Source of the DNA: Larix sibirica
Taxonomy: Eukaryota; Streptophyta; Pinopsida; Pinales; Pinaceae
NCBI GenBank assembly: GCA_004151065.3
Contig: NWUY0300011548.1
Span: forward strand, 79,058-91,414
Reading direction: 5' to 3'
DNA: 12,357 nucleotides
Positions within the stretch are counted from its first letter, which is position 1. Each line of letters starts with the position of its first letter. Shown piece by piece: positions 1 to 8,947 of the stretch. The notes beneath the pieces are model-generated. The model was not told where the DNA came from. It worked only from the letters and a program-made list of their open reading frames with translations, and did not search any database. The position numbers and the translations under genes are program-made.

Positions 1-1700
1 GTACATTGTAGCATATTTGCAACCTCCACTTGCACATTCATCAACCCGACATTCCCCAACGCTTATACCCAACACCATTCAAGATTGGAGTTGTATTGCC
101 TCTAACAACATCTACCCAATCTGACTACTTGAGGCATTTTTTTATTACTCGCTCAAATAACTCTACCCATTTGCATTTCCACTTTCTCTATCTGACTACT
201 AGGAATGCTACAGCTACAACTATAGAAGTTGTGCATCCACTACACTTCTTATCCCTATCCAAATAAAGGAAAGCAAGAGAACAAATTTACACTTAGGTTT
301 GCACCCAACCCCTCATCCAGAGAATGATACAATCTACATCGATTTCCAATGTCACTACACAATAACATTCATCCGCACAAAGATACATGTAACATCAATG
401 TACATACTCATATTATTATTGGTGCAATACATTATACAGGTTACATATGACACACCTCAGTGGTCTATTAGAACTCAACTTCTCTAGCACTTGTCCGATC
501 ACATAGTTTTTGTTTTTATCATTACAAGAATGCTCTCTTATTCACTTGTTGCTAGGCCATAGTCCATGGCAGCCTATTTGAATGATCCACCTCTTTGATC
601 CTCTCTCAAATCCCTCTCTTGAGTATTCCACCAATACTTACTTTCTCCTCTCTGCATATTGTATTTATTCTTCTTTAGAAGACTATTCATCTTTATCTTC
701 TTATGTGATTGCTTCAACACTCATGTTCGTTTCTTTCCACTCTCCACATTTTTCATGTAGCTACCCAACGTTCTAAATCCCATGGCTATTGGGTTGTAGC
801 TCATCCATATTCAACAACTCACTTGTGTCGGTTTCCCTCATGTTTCCCACAAGCTTAATAATTTCATCCTTCATGGATACACATCGGTCTACATTTCTAC
901 AGCCAGTCTATGATTCTGAAATTTTACAATAGTGACTTCAATGTTCTGTAACCACATATTGTTTTTCTACATCATCTGTAGCCAAACAAAATACCACATG
1001 ATCTGTAACAAAGGATGGACGTCGATAGGAACAGATTTTGCAGTAATTATTCCATCACCCAATTGAGTTCAATAGCAAGTACATCATGTGATCTTCTCCT
1101 TCACCGCTTCTTCGCTCATCATGCATCCACAATGTACATGTACATGTGTATATTCTTAATAGAAAACGAACATTATTTATGTTAAACCAACATAGATCCA
1201 TCTTAAATCGTAATTCATCATGGGTCGAGAGGGATCAAATCCCTTGAGGTNTTCTTGGTTAAACCATTGGGGGATTGATTAAAATGTCACTTTGCAAAAT
1301 ATAGATGACATTAAAAATATTAAATTAATTCCAAATTCAAAGTGAACTCTCTTTTTTAACTACCATAAAGAAATAGATCAACATAGCTAAAATAAAAACC
1401 AACTTTCATGGGCTCCATAGTGAAAAAGGGTGTTGGAGCTTTCATAAAACTCCATTGATTTATCATCTTTGTGAGATTAAAGTGTTGAGGACGAAAAAAT
1501 ATTCCTCTTAGATTGAACTACATACATCCACATAAGATCTCATAAGATCTCAGTTGCAAAATTTGTGTTACATTATGAACCTTTCCAACCTTCAATCTCA
1601 TGAAAATTATTGTAATGTAGAAACTTTAAAACAAACCAAGTAGTTTCTTACTTTTTTCTTTCTTAAAGTTGGATAGACAATATCTGTAAATAGACTTTAA
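1..1700. other. AT-rich intergenic sequence, no recognisable gene
   Basis: I find no convincing gene here. Open frames on the plus strand are short, low in complexity and resemble nothing I know. On the minus strand, positions 907 to 773 form a 44-codon open stretch between stops whose last part is charged and coding-like (it includes KDEIIKLVGNMRETDTSELL), but I cannot assign it and the flanking frames are broken. It may be the remnant of an old element. Small details are a perfect 10-bp direct repeat at 1531-1550 and an undetermined base at 1251. A short GC-rich palindrome near 1229-1246 resembles a tRNA T-arm but has no tRNA around it. Confidence 0.5.
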
Positions 1701-1708
1701 CTCTTATC

Positions 1709-1818
1709 CTATATATATATGATTGTAAATCCTATATATATAAATATAATTTTAAATATCATCGTATATATATTGGATTTTACATTAAAACCTATTTTAT
1801 TATATATATATATATATA
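1709..1818. repeat. TA-rich microsatellite region
   Basis: Several runs of alternating TA occur here, the longest being nine TA units at 1801-1818. They are interspersed with near-copies of a short block containing 'gattgtaaatcc' followed by TA runs. This is ordinary simple-sequence DNA and is likely to vary in length between individuals. Confidence 0.8.
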
Positions 1819-2229
1819 ACCCACATGATGAAAGGTAAAATATATGAAACACTATTTTATTTTCTCATTAAAAAGAATGGTAAGATTTTGTTGCACAACA
1901 CATTTCTTCTTTAAAAAACTAAAATTTATATAAATGCATGTATAAGAAAATGAGTCACAAATCTCACATTCTACATAGGAAACGTTATTTTAATGGATTG
2001 AAGTAAGTCAATAATCCTCTCCGACGTTGCATGAGCACCACTATTTGCCTGCTGCTTGAAAGTTGTAAAATTCATCAATTTGCTCCGAAGAAGAAAATAA
2101 ATCACATTCAAACACTTATGGATATAAATAGATAAATGTGAGGACGGATCTACAAAATCTATGGGGATCAGAGCACAAGATTTTACAAATGATAAACACC
2201 AAAGTTCATTTCAAATGGCCACGCACTAT

Positions 2230-2235
2230 TTTATT
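2230..2235 (-). terminator. Possible polyadenylation signal AATAAA overlapping the dioxygenase stop codon
   Basis: On the minus strand the hexamer AATAAA overlaps the TAA stop codon of the dioxygenase gene. A variant hexamer AATGAA follows about 25 nt further downstream (2208-2203, minus strand). Either could guide 3'-end formation, giving a very short 3' untranslated region. Plant polyadenylation signals are loose, so this is a candidate based only on the hexamers and their position. Confidence 0.3.
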
Positions 2236-4109
2236 TGATTTTGAAATTATCCAACAAATTCTTTAATCCTTGCATCCGAAAACATTTCAAGAACTCTTCA
2301 AACTTATATCCTCGGTACAGAGCTGGATGCTGTTCATCAACCATGGACGCTGCAGGAGAAATGAAGGCGTCCACTGCTGGGCTAAAGAACGTAGGAATTG
2401 ATATACGTGCACTGGACACATTCGTTACTGCTCGATGCAGAACACTCCTGAATCTCCCGTTGGTCAGAGCCTATTTATATTCAAATCACACAAGCAATTT
2501 CCATTATCATGAAGTTTTAGAAGATCAAACAGAAACTAGTGTATATTAGATAGAATCTGTGTAATCTTTGCTAACCTGTACTTGATCTGCCAAGTTGACT
2601 ACGAAGGCGTTAGCTATGGGCTTTACAGCGACCCAATTTCCATTTTTCATTACCTGAAGGCCGCTTACATCCCCTTGCATTAGAACCGTGATGCCACCTG
2701 CGTCTGAATGGGCTGGTATACCAATGGTAAGATCTGGATCTGGGCATGGAGGATAGTAATTTATGACCATCCATTGCTGATGTTTTCCAAAAACTTTATC
2801 CATGTAATCAGAGTCTAGTCCTGCAGCTTCAGAAATGGCTGCCAGCAGCCTTATGCATAATACTCTCAACTCCACAACGTACTTTCCTGCAATCTCTCTA
2901 TAAGAAAATTAAGCTTAATCAGATATTTCTAGGTTTTAAGCAGTTGACCTATTTTTAACTTTTAAGGGTTTTCTAATCCATGGGTTGTTTCTAAGGGGGC
3001 AACTTCCAGTGCTGCCACTGTCCACGGACATGCCAGACGTTTCTAGGTTTTAGGCAGTTGACCTATTTTTCATGTCAATTATTTTTAATGGTTTTTTAAT
3101 CCACTGGTTGTTTCTAAGGGAGCAACTTCTAATGCTGCCAGCTTTTCACGGTTTTGTAAACCACTGGTCGTTTCTAAGGGGTAACTTCCAATGCTTCCAC
3201 ATAATGCCAGATGTTTCTAGGTTTTAGGCTAAACAATTAAAAACAGTTTTAAGTTTTAAACCCGAATCACGTTTATAGATATAACTATATTTTAATACTT
3301 TTGTACTCCATTTCAGTAAAACGATCATTCAATGTGTAGATTTTCTTACTGGTAAGCTGCAGGTTTTTGAGGCCAAGAGCCCATGACGTCTTCCAAAGGA
3401 TGACAAGGGACATGCAGTAGATAATCCCTCCAGTTATGTACTGTTTCGTTCTGAATATCGAAGCTTGTACAGAGCCGAACCGGCTTGTCGTGGTCCTCTG
3501 AGTAGAGGCATGCTCGGTCTTCCACTGGCATTTCAAAAAATTCTTTGGCCACTCCCATCATGCTTTTCGTGACCGTCTCTGGCACTCCATGGTTAACTAT
3601 CTGTACTTAACAATAACCACTGAATGTTATGGTTTCAGATATTAAAACCTAACTTGAACCAATCAGTGAATAGCATAAGAATTATTACAAAACCTATCTA
3701 CACATCTCTAAAGACAGGTGAAACAAATTTAGAAAACTGATGAAACTACAAGGCTTCATGGTATCTGAGTGGTAGTGAGGAATAAACTCGAGCAAGAAGA
3801 CCAAAAGCATGAAAGCCAGGACGGAGAATTGTGAGAAAGAGAAATTGAAGGGTGATGTACCTGGAAAAAGCCACCCTCCTCACAAGCACATCTGATTTCA
3901 TGGATTAGCCTGGTTCTGTTAGGTCCATCCAGGTCTTTGAGATCCAGCACAGGAATGTCCTCAGAATAGGAGACCTCAGACATCTGGGGGCGTTCATTGG
4001 GAGGCAGGATATATTTATCCTGCACTTGAAGATGGTTTATTCCATTGGTCATGAGCTTTTCCATACCACCAAACTCATTGGTCTTCACATCATCCATTGT
4101 AGATGACAT
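2231..4109 (-). CDS. 2-oxoglutarate/Fe(II)-dependent dioxygenase, DMR6/DLO-like, four exons
   Basis: This is an apparently intact minus-strand gene. Its exons are 4109-3861, 3600-3350, 2897-2576 and 2470-2231, with introns of 260, 452 and 105 bp. All introns are GT-AG, the phases agree, and the product is 353 residues, the family's usual size. The ATG at 4109 is the first in frame after a TAG at 4142-4140. Residues 1-83 hold the DIOX_N region (PVLDLKDLDG, then EEGGFFQ joined across intron 1 to IVNHGVPE). The core has NYYPPCP near 213-219. The iron ligands are H230 and D232 (HSD) and H286 (LHRAV); the 2-oxoglutarate-binding pair is R296/S298 (RIS). Exon 3 joins exon 4 as DQVQ-ALTNG, as expected for the family. 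The closest relatives I recognise are the soluble DMR6/DLO oxygenases (salicylate hydroxylases), with flavanone 3-dioxygenase or flavone synthase I-like enzymes also near. The real substrate cannot be read from the sequence. It probably acts in the cytosol, as I see no signal peptide. Confidence 0.93.
2926..3226. repeat. Degenerate minisatellite inside intron 2 of the dioxygenase gene
   Basis: The block starting tttctaggtttta occurs at 2926, 3040 and 3214. The block ttgtttctaaggg (or tcgtttctaaggg) occurs at 2985, 3108 and 3168, each followed by a version of 'gcaacttccaatgctgcca'. The spacing implies a unit of about 114-123 bp in which a sub-unit of about 60 bp has been duplicated once more. 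The array fills roughly two thirds of the 452-bp intron. Two units carry TTGACC (2944 and 3058), a W-box-like core; this may be chance. Confidence 0.8.
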
Positions 4110-4210
4110 CCTTCTTTGCTGAATGAGACTAATTACCACCTACACACAACAAAGTTTCAGACAGAAGAAATAAGAACTCGGATTAATATTGACTGGCAAT
4201 GGCCTATCTG

Positions 4211-4218
4211 TATATATA
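4211..4218 (-). promoter_or_regulatory. TATA box of the dioxygenase gene
   Basis: On the minus strand the sequence TCTATATATACAG lies 102 bp upstream of the ATG at 4109. A start site 25-35 bp downstream of it would give a 5' untranslated region of about 70-80 nt, which is ordinary for a plant gene. I infer the role from position and sequence only. Confidence 0.55.
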
Positions 4219-4310
4219 GACATAACACAGCACTAGGCTCGAAAGTCTGAGAAGCAAGTGGCCCAGTTTTGCAGACACTAATTTAGAAGTTTTACACCGG
4301 TGGAAGGTAT

Positions 4311-4648
4311 TGAAATTTGAAGCAATGCGGTAGTTTTCTGACTCAGGAGAAGAAGTGAAGTTGAAGGAATTATGACTACTAAATTTGAGTAACTGGACAA
4401 TTTTTTTTGTTGGTCGTTTTCACCTATATGAGAGCTACTTTATAGATAATGATACACCTCGTAAAATGATAAAAATGACTGAAATTGTAGACAATGCGGT
4501 GGCCCTTTTCAGACTCGGCAGAATAATGTAATATTGAAGTAATGAATACTAAATTGGAGTAACGGTGACCAAAAAATTGTTTTGTCTTTAACCTATAGGA
4601 CAGATATTTTAGACATAATCATACATATATAAAATGATAAAAGTGAAA
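4311..4648. repeat. Diverged 169-bp tandem duplication upstream of the dioxygenase promoter
   Basis: Copy 1 (4311-4479) and copy 2 (4480-4648) align along their whole length. Both begin tgaaatt, have 'caatgcggt' after about 12-15 bp, share 'tactaaat..gagtaac' in the middle and end 'aaaatgataaaa.tga'. The two have drifted considerably by substitution and small indels, so the duplication is old. A further partial match around 4255-4290 (gtggcccagttttgcagac) hints at a truncated third copy. The array sits about 100-440 bp upstream of the TATA box. Confidence 0.75.
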
Positions 4649-4714
4649 TTTTCTATTTTATAATTTAGACGGTATCATTCTAGTCAACAGATTAGGTGAA
4701 ACTGTTTTCAGCTT

Positions 4715-4830
4715 GGTTTCTGATCAACGTACTATTTAAATTGAAACTGATTTTCATCTTGTATTTAAATTGAAACTGATTTTCATCTTGGTTTCTGATC
4801 CATATACTATTTAAGTTGAAACTGTATCTG
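4715..4830. repeat. Short tandem repeat with a perfect 29-bp doublet
   Basis: A 29-bp unit is repeated perfectly and directly at 4733-4761 and 4762-4790. It is bracketed by two copies of ggtttctgatc (4715 and 4790), and a diverged third unit (tatttaagttgaaactg) starts at 4808. The array lies 0.6-0.7 kb upstream of the dioxygenase start codon. No coding content is seen. Confidence 0.85.
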
Positions 4831-5480
4831 TTTCTTATTTTGAATATAATTTAAAACTGTATCTGAGATCATATGCCTGGTGAGAGTTGAAATTTACTTG
4901 TTGAAATTATATTATATTAAAAATTTGAAATTTTAACATTAAAATTCGGAATGAATAATATTATTTTTTGTTAATTACGAGACAACGCTAATCGCAATGA
5001 AAAATCCCATGTGAGTAAAATGGACACGCAGTTTCCCAATTTGAGGTGGAATACAGCGTAGGAAGTCAATAATGATAGTGGATATCTCTTTCACACAAAG
5101 TTATGCAATTGTTTAAGCTTTAAAAATATTTGAATTTTTTTGATAATGTTTTTGGACAGGACATAATTAACATAATTAACAGGAGTACAGCAATCACTAT
5201 AGTCGAATTTTTTTGAGGTGCAATTTGTTTACCACACTTTTCCTGCAGGAATTGAAACTAGGCTTCAGTTGAAGCAGCCATCAAACCACACTAGCTCCTG
5301 ACCTCAAACCCAAACCCAAGCCTTCAACATATATATTCAACCTTGTTGAAACAAAGAAACTTTTGATAAATTTAAGTACCTACTCATTCCTTCTAACTGA
5401 ACTGAATTTGATTGTATTGAAGATTTTGAATGTCCCTAACAACACACAATTGAAATAAAGATTGCCTAAACGTTCTTTAC
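4831..5480. other. AT-rich intergenic sequence
   Basis: I see no gene in this stretch. It is AT-rich and holds only short homopolymer runs and a small direct repeat (cataattaa twice near 5162-5180). It separates the upstream side of the dioxygenase gene from the doubtful exon-like stretch that follows. Confidence 0.5.
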
Positions 5481-5632
5481 AGGATCAATTTCCAGGCTCA
5501 CCATTCAGCATTTTGGAAATAACCATGGCAGTTTTTTCAGCTAGTAAAGTGACAACATTCATTGACAGAGTCAATGCATTATCTTCTCATGGGTATTTCA
5601 TACTAATAGCGATCCCAAAATCCTGAAACAAT
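5481..5632 (-). pseudogene. Possible decayed exon of an unidentified gene
   Basis: On the minus strand a TTTCAG acceptor-like site is followed by 152 nt and a GTAAAG donor-like site at 5480. Read from the acceptor, the frame gives a coding-like peptide (DFGIAISMKYP, a TGA, then EDNALTLSMNVVTLLAEK and TAMVISKMLNGEPGN, then another TGA). The composition looks like real protein, but two in-frame stops rule out a working exon and I do not recognise the family. No neighbouring exon is evident. It could be a fragment of a dead gene or a chance open stretch. Confidence 0.25.
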
Positions 5633-5729
5633 AGTTATCAATTAAGATACTTCCCAAAAATAATTTATGTGAAAAGTTCCCAACAAAGGCCTATCACATC
5701 ACATCAGAATTGTAGACAACTATCATTGG

Positions 5730-5965
5730 CACTTCAACAACCTCTCATTTCCCATCATACTTTTCCTAACAGTCTTGACACAACAAGACAATTACATCAT
5801 ACTTTTCCCAACCATCTGTGGCCCTTCATGGATCACCATCTGCCGGCCTCAATGATTAGGGCACTTCAACCTGCTGTGTCTTTCCACAGACATTTCCCAT
5901 CATACTTTTCCTAAGCGTCTTCATTACAGTTCCCAATCATACTTTTCCTCAATCATTTGGATATG
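5730..5965. repeat. Degenerate tandem duplication with recurring tcatacttttcc motif
   Basis: The motif tcatacttttcc occurs four times between about 5754 and 5948. Two copies sit in an identical 24-bp block at 5746-5769 and 5891-5914, and both are preceded by a ggcacttcaac-like block (about 5728 and 5860). This implies two diverged copies of a unit of about 135-145 bp, each with two motif copies. The plus-strand open frame here is low in complexity and probably not coding. Confidence 0.65.
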
Positions 5966-7040
5966 CGTCTAGTTTAAGTCGTATGGAGGTTGGAGGTTGC
6001 TTGCAACATTTGTCACCTTTTTGTATGAACACGGATAAAAAAATGGCTACGATCCCCTCTTGCCTAAATATTCTTAGTTATGATATGTTATTCATTAAAC
6101 CATTAATCAACTATATTTTTAAGTTAATCATCCACAAACTACCATTCCTCATTCTTTGTTCAGTTACGTTCGTTTGTCGCTACAAGGATTAAATGGCCAT
6201 ATGTCTCTGATAGACGCTGATCTACAGCACCAAACGAGTTTATTTGATTGTTCTAGTGTTATATATTACTTATATGTGATGGCCTGAATTTGAGTCTCTT
6301 CCACAAACATTACAGAAGCGTTTTTTCAATCCTAATTATACTCTTTTTATCACCGTCTCTTGGCACTTCAGGATTCACTCTTTGCTTTCATTACTCTTCG
6401 AAAACTTCTTTTGCAATCTTCTCTATACTTTTCCATTACCGGTTTTGCGCTTAATGATTCCAAATTTATTTTCATCATATTTTCATCAAGGTTGCTCTCA
6501 CTTCATTATTTATTATTAGATTTGTTTTATTTAGAAAATGAAAAAATCTATTATAACTCAATTGTCATGTTCGTAGTAATAAGTAATGATGACACTCATC
6601 TATTATTTATAAATGGGAGTTGACTCATTTCCTCCCAAAAATATCTAGGTCTTAAGACTTCCATTCCATTTGGGGCAAAAGCATCTCAAGAGTTGTTAAC
6701 TAAACTATTAATCAATAAAAAAAAATTTAAATCTTAACTCATAAAAAAGAAAACTAAGGTCAATGTTCACTATTTGTCCTCAATCATATCAAATATAAAC
6801 TATAATGCATTTTTACGTCATAGGCTTTCAAACAACGCAAGACCATCCTCCATATTCCTTGCTCATTGAGCCAATGGAATGCTGCCACGTATATTTGCTA
6901 AATTGATATGATATTGACCCATGTTTCAACTTGGACGCAGACGCGGTTCTCAGAGGAGTTCTTTGGCTTGTTCATGAAGTTTCTTTGACGTGTTGAGGAA
7001 GTTTTCAGCCCGTAAAAGCTCGAGCCATCAAGTTTCATTT
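5966..7040. other. Intergenic sequence, nothing recognisable
   Basis: No gene is supported here. Plus-strand open frames near 5983 and 6360 are short, hydrophobic and T-rich, as expected of AT-rich non-coding DNA. Base composition rises in GC from about 6900 onward, leading into the GC-richer block that contains the CONSTANS-like remnant. Confidence 0.5.
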
Positions 7041-7222
7041 AGAAGGTTGCTTGACGTCAACAAATTGTGGCTCTTCGTGCTTCCTGCAATTCGTCATTCA
7101 CCGCGGACTCGACAAACTCCATGGCCTTGGAAACTTTGGTCTTATACCCTGGAAGTTTTGGTCCTATAGTTCTCCACATCCTTGGAACCCTCATCGGAGG
7201 GGGTCGCTCTTCTTCATATTTT

Positions 7223-7600
7223 TCCAATGCTTTGTCCAAGAAGCATGTTCAATCCTAGCTCTGCGATAGCTACAGGGACGAGCCGGTTATGGTTCACTGT
7301 GCCTCCCATGATGTGGTTCTTTGTCAAGAATGTGACTGGGATGCGCATGGAGGAGCCTCCACCGACCACCATCAGCGCCACTCCATAGAAGATTTCACTA
7401 TCTTCCCCTCCATTGAAATTCTTGCCACCAAGTGGGGTTTTGATCTCAGCGACAAGTCTCTCAATAACTCTGCTTTGCCCCTCCGGCTCTCTGATCCTCA
7501 ATCTGTGAATTCCCTTGTATGGGGAACACTCGATGACTCTCTTGACTATATCGTATCGGGTCGTATGAAAGCCGATCCTGTGGATTCCTGTGGTGGTTAG
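7223..7600 (+). pseudogene. CONSTANS-like (COL13/14/15-type) B-box zinc-finger fragment
   Basis: A single frame reads SNALSKKHVQS, a TAG stop (7256-7258), then LCDSYRDEPVMVHC, LCQECDWDAHGG and WGFDLSDKSL, closing at TAG 7598. This is the end of the first B-box (NALSKKHV) followed by the second B-box. The known pattern is C-x2-C-x8-C-x7-C-x2-C-x4-H. Every ligand in that pattern is present except the second cysteine, which is now Tyr (TAC, 7271-7273). B-box COL proteins are nuclear transcription regulators of light and flowering responses. The rest of the first B-box and the start codon are absent upstream. The stop stands where relatives have Gln (CAG to TAG) and Tyr where they have Cys (TGC to TAC), both single transitions. 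A longer minus-strand frame across 7636-7214 is its shadow. Confidence 0.8.
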
Positions 7601-8321
7601 GACTGGTGTATATGGTGGAGTTAGTGGATAGAACAAGGCGGTGGTGGTGACCCGATTTTGCCCAAAGATGTAGATTATTCAGGGTGCTGACCCAATTTGC
7701 ATGCGAGGCACTGGGAAGAGGAGGTGCCATTCGATCCAATACTGCATATTGCGAGATTGGGATTTAAAAAGAATTTTGTTGGCAGGCTTACAAAAATCAT
7801 ATTGAACAAAAGGAACAGGAGAATGTAGGAACTCAGTTCAAACCTGTACACGGTCCAAAACGGTGATGCTTGAGAGCTTCCTGAAAGATACAGTGGGGAC
7901 TTCTTCGGCAACAAGCTTGCAGGCTGTAGCAATTCATATTGGTCCACACAGGTCTCCAACGGACCCTGTAAAAACTTGTACTTGCAGAAATTCGCACCCT
8001 AGAGTAGGTGCGAGGACCCAGGGAAAAAGACTGCCCCCCAACGCAAAGTTCTCTGCGGAAATTTCCTCACACTGACCGAGGTGAACTGCAACAGATCGCA
8101 GATGCTAGAAATATGGCTTTTGTCGCTTTTCAAAGGTACGCTTCTAACTCATTGGAAGCTCAAGCCATTCCAGTCCTGCTAGCTGGCATCCTCAACTAAA
8201 CCCAGGAGGGCCTATGCCGACAAAGCCCAAGGTTTGACATTGGAGAGGCCAATACAACTCTCTGTGCGTGGACAAAGCACGTTGTACTTCATCAAACCTT
8301 TCTATCTTGGATCGCTCTGTG
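7601..8321 (+). other. GC-richer block, possible decayed 3' part of the COL gene
   Basis: This stretch is distinctly richer in GC than its surroundings and is broken by stops in all frames. Two places resemble parts of a CCT domain, the C-terminal DNA/partner-binding domain of COL proteins. At 8081-8120 the frame reads GELQQIADARNMAF, like the segment before RYKEKKKTR. At about 8206-8232 a different frame reads RRAYADKAQ, like RKARADTRK. A GTACGC donor-like site at 8136 lies between them, where relatives have an intron inside the CCT region. The similarity is by eye and weak. If correct, the COL remnant extends to about 8245. Confidence 0.3.
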
Positions 8322-8350
8322 CACTACTACAAAAAGGTGCTTTTAAGCCA
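8322..8350 (+). mobile_element. CACTA-type transposon left terminal sequence, candidate
   Basis: The sequence CACTACTACAAAAAGG followed by TGCTTTTAAGCC has the form of a plant CACTA (CMC/EnSpm) terminal inverted repeat. An imperfect hairpin follows (ggtaaatcaa / ttgattattacc, 8355-8380), as subterminal regions of such elements often have. If it is the left end, the element should run rightward and end in ...GTAGTG with a 3-bp target duplication GTG. I see no matching partner in the window, and no transposase frame is recognised. It may be a solo remnant, an element extending past the window, or chance. Confidence 0.3.
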
Positions 8351-8492
8351 GAACTAGGTAAATCAAAATTGATTATTACCTCAGAAACTTTAACCATTTA
8401 GAAATATCGAAATAACTTACTTTATGCGATCTGGTAGTCGATTCTTTGGTAATTCAAACTGTGTGAATGAATGACAGGTGACGCATTGTCTC

Positions 8493-8663
8493 TCAAACAT
8501 AAGTTTCAATGCCTTCACCTACTCGGTCCAACTTCTCCATCATCTCTTTCATCTTGTTAGATACCTCACCTTGCTTCGTTTCATTCTTTAGACTCTGCTC
8601 AGCTACCATTTCACTCTCCTTCAGCAACCAACTTAGCTCTTTTAGACTCTTGATAATAAAAAA
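8493..8663 (-). pseudogene. Coiled-coil-like coding remnant, family unknown
   Basis: On the minus strand 56 codons are open between TAA (8666-8664) and TGA (8495-8493). They read like a charged helical protein: KELSWLLKESEMVAEQSLKN, then ETKQGEVSNKMKEMMEKLDR, then VGEGIETYV. The high Glu/Lys content and the spacing of Leu/Met suggest a coiled coil. No start codon or splice partner is evident and I cannot name the family. It is probably a fragment of a decayed gene or element lying antisense to the other fragments around it. Confidence 0.35.
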
Positions 8664-8669
8664 TTATGA

Positions 8670-8947
8670 TATATTTTGTCTTTGGAATGGCAATGACAAA
8701 AGTTGAGGGCCATATCACAAGTTAGTAGCTGCAAATCGGCTTTAGCACGCCTAAATTTTGCAACTGGAAATGCAACAATGCCTCCATCAAAACATGTATT
8801 TTAATTAAATGAATAGAAAACCCGTTTCAGGTGTAGAAAAAAAAACCCATTTCAGGTAGAGAATGGCACAAAGTCCTCCTCAAACCTCACGGCAAGCATG
8901 ATTCCACCAGTGTCCGAGTTGCATGGGTTGACTAACACTTGTAAGTT
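8670..8947. other. Intergenic sequence
   Basis: No gene is recognised. A short near-repeat (cccgtttcaggt at 8821 and cccatttcaggt at 8847) separated by an A run is the only local structure seen. Confidence 0.45.

Noticed and set aside
30-776. Three plus-strand open frames of 62-78 codons
   Set aside because: They are rich in His, Thr, Ser and Phe, as expected from T/C-rich non-coding DNA, and have no recognisable motif.
1221-1250. tRNA-like T-arm (gggatcaaatccc)
   Set aside because: The loop lacks the standard TTC start, and no acceptor, D or anticodon arms can be placed upstream.
2235-2549. A 104-codon plus-strand open frame
   Set aside because: It lies antisense to exon 4 and intron 3 of the dioxygenase and has no motif.
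4112-4139. Ten extra N-terminal residues for the dioxygenase from an upstream in-frame start
   Set aside because: The codon at 4139-4137 is GTG, directly preceded by a TAG stop. The first in-frame ATG is at 4109, with A at -3, and gives the usual family length.
7051-7060. Palindromic bZIP/CRE-like site TTGACGTCAA
   Set aside because: A lone 10-bp palindrome with no intact gene promoter next to it is weak evidence and could be chance.
7214-7636. A 140-codon minus-strand open frame, the longest uninterrupted frame in the window
   Set aside because: The plus strand of the same DNA encodes an unmistakable B-box pattern (LCQECDWDAHGG, WGFDLSDKSL). The minus frame is its shadow and shows no motif.
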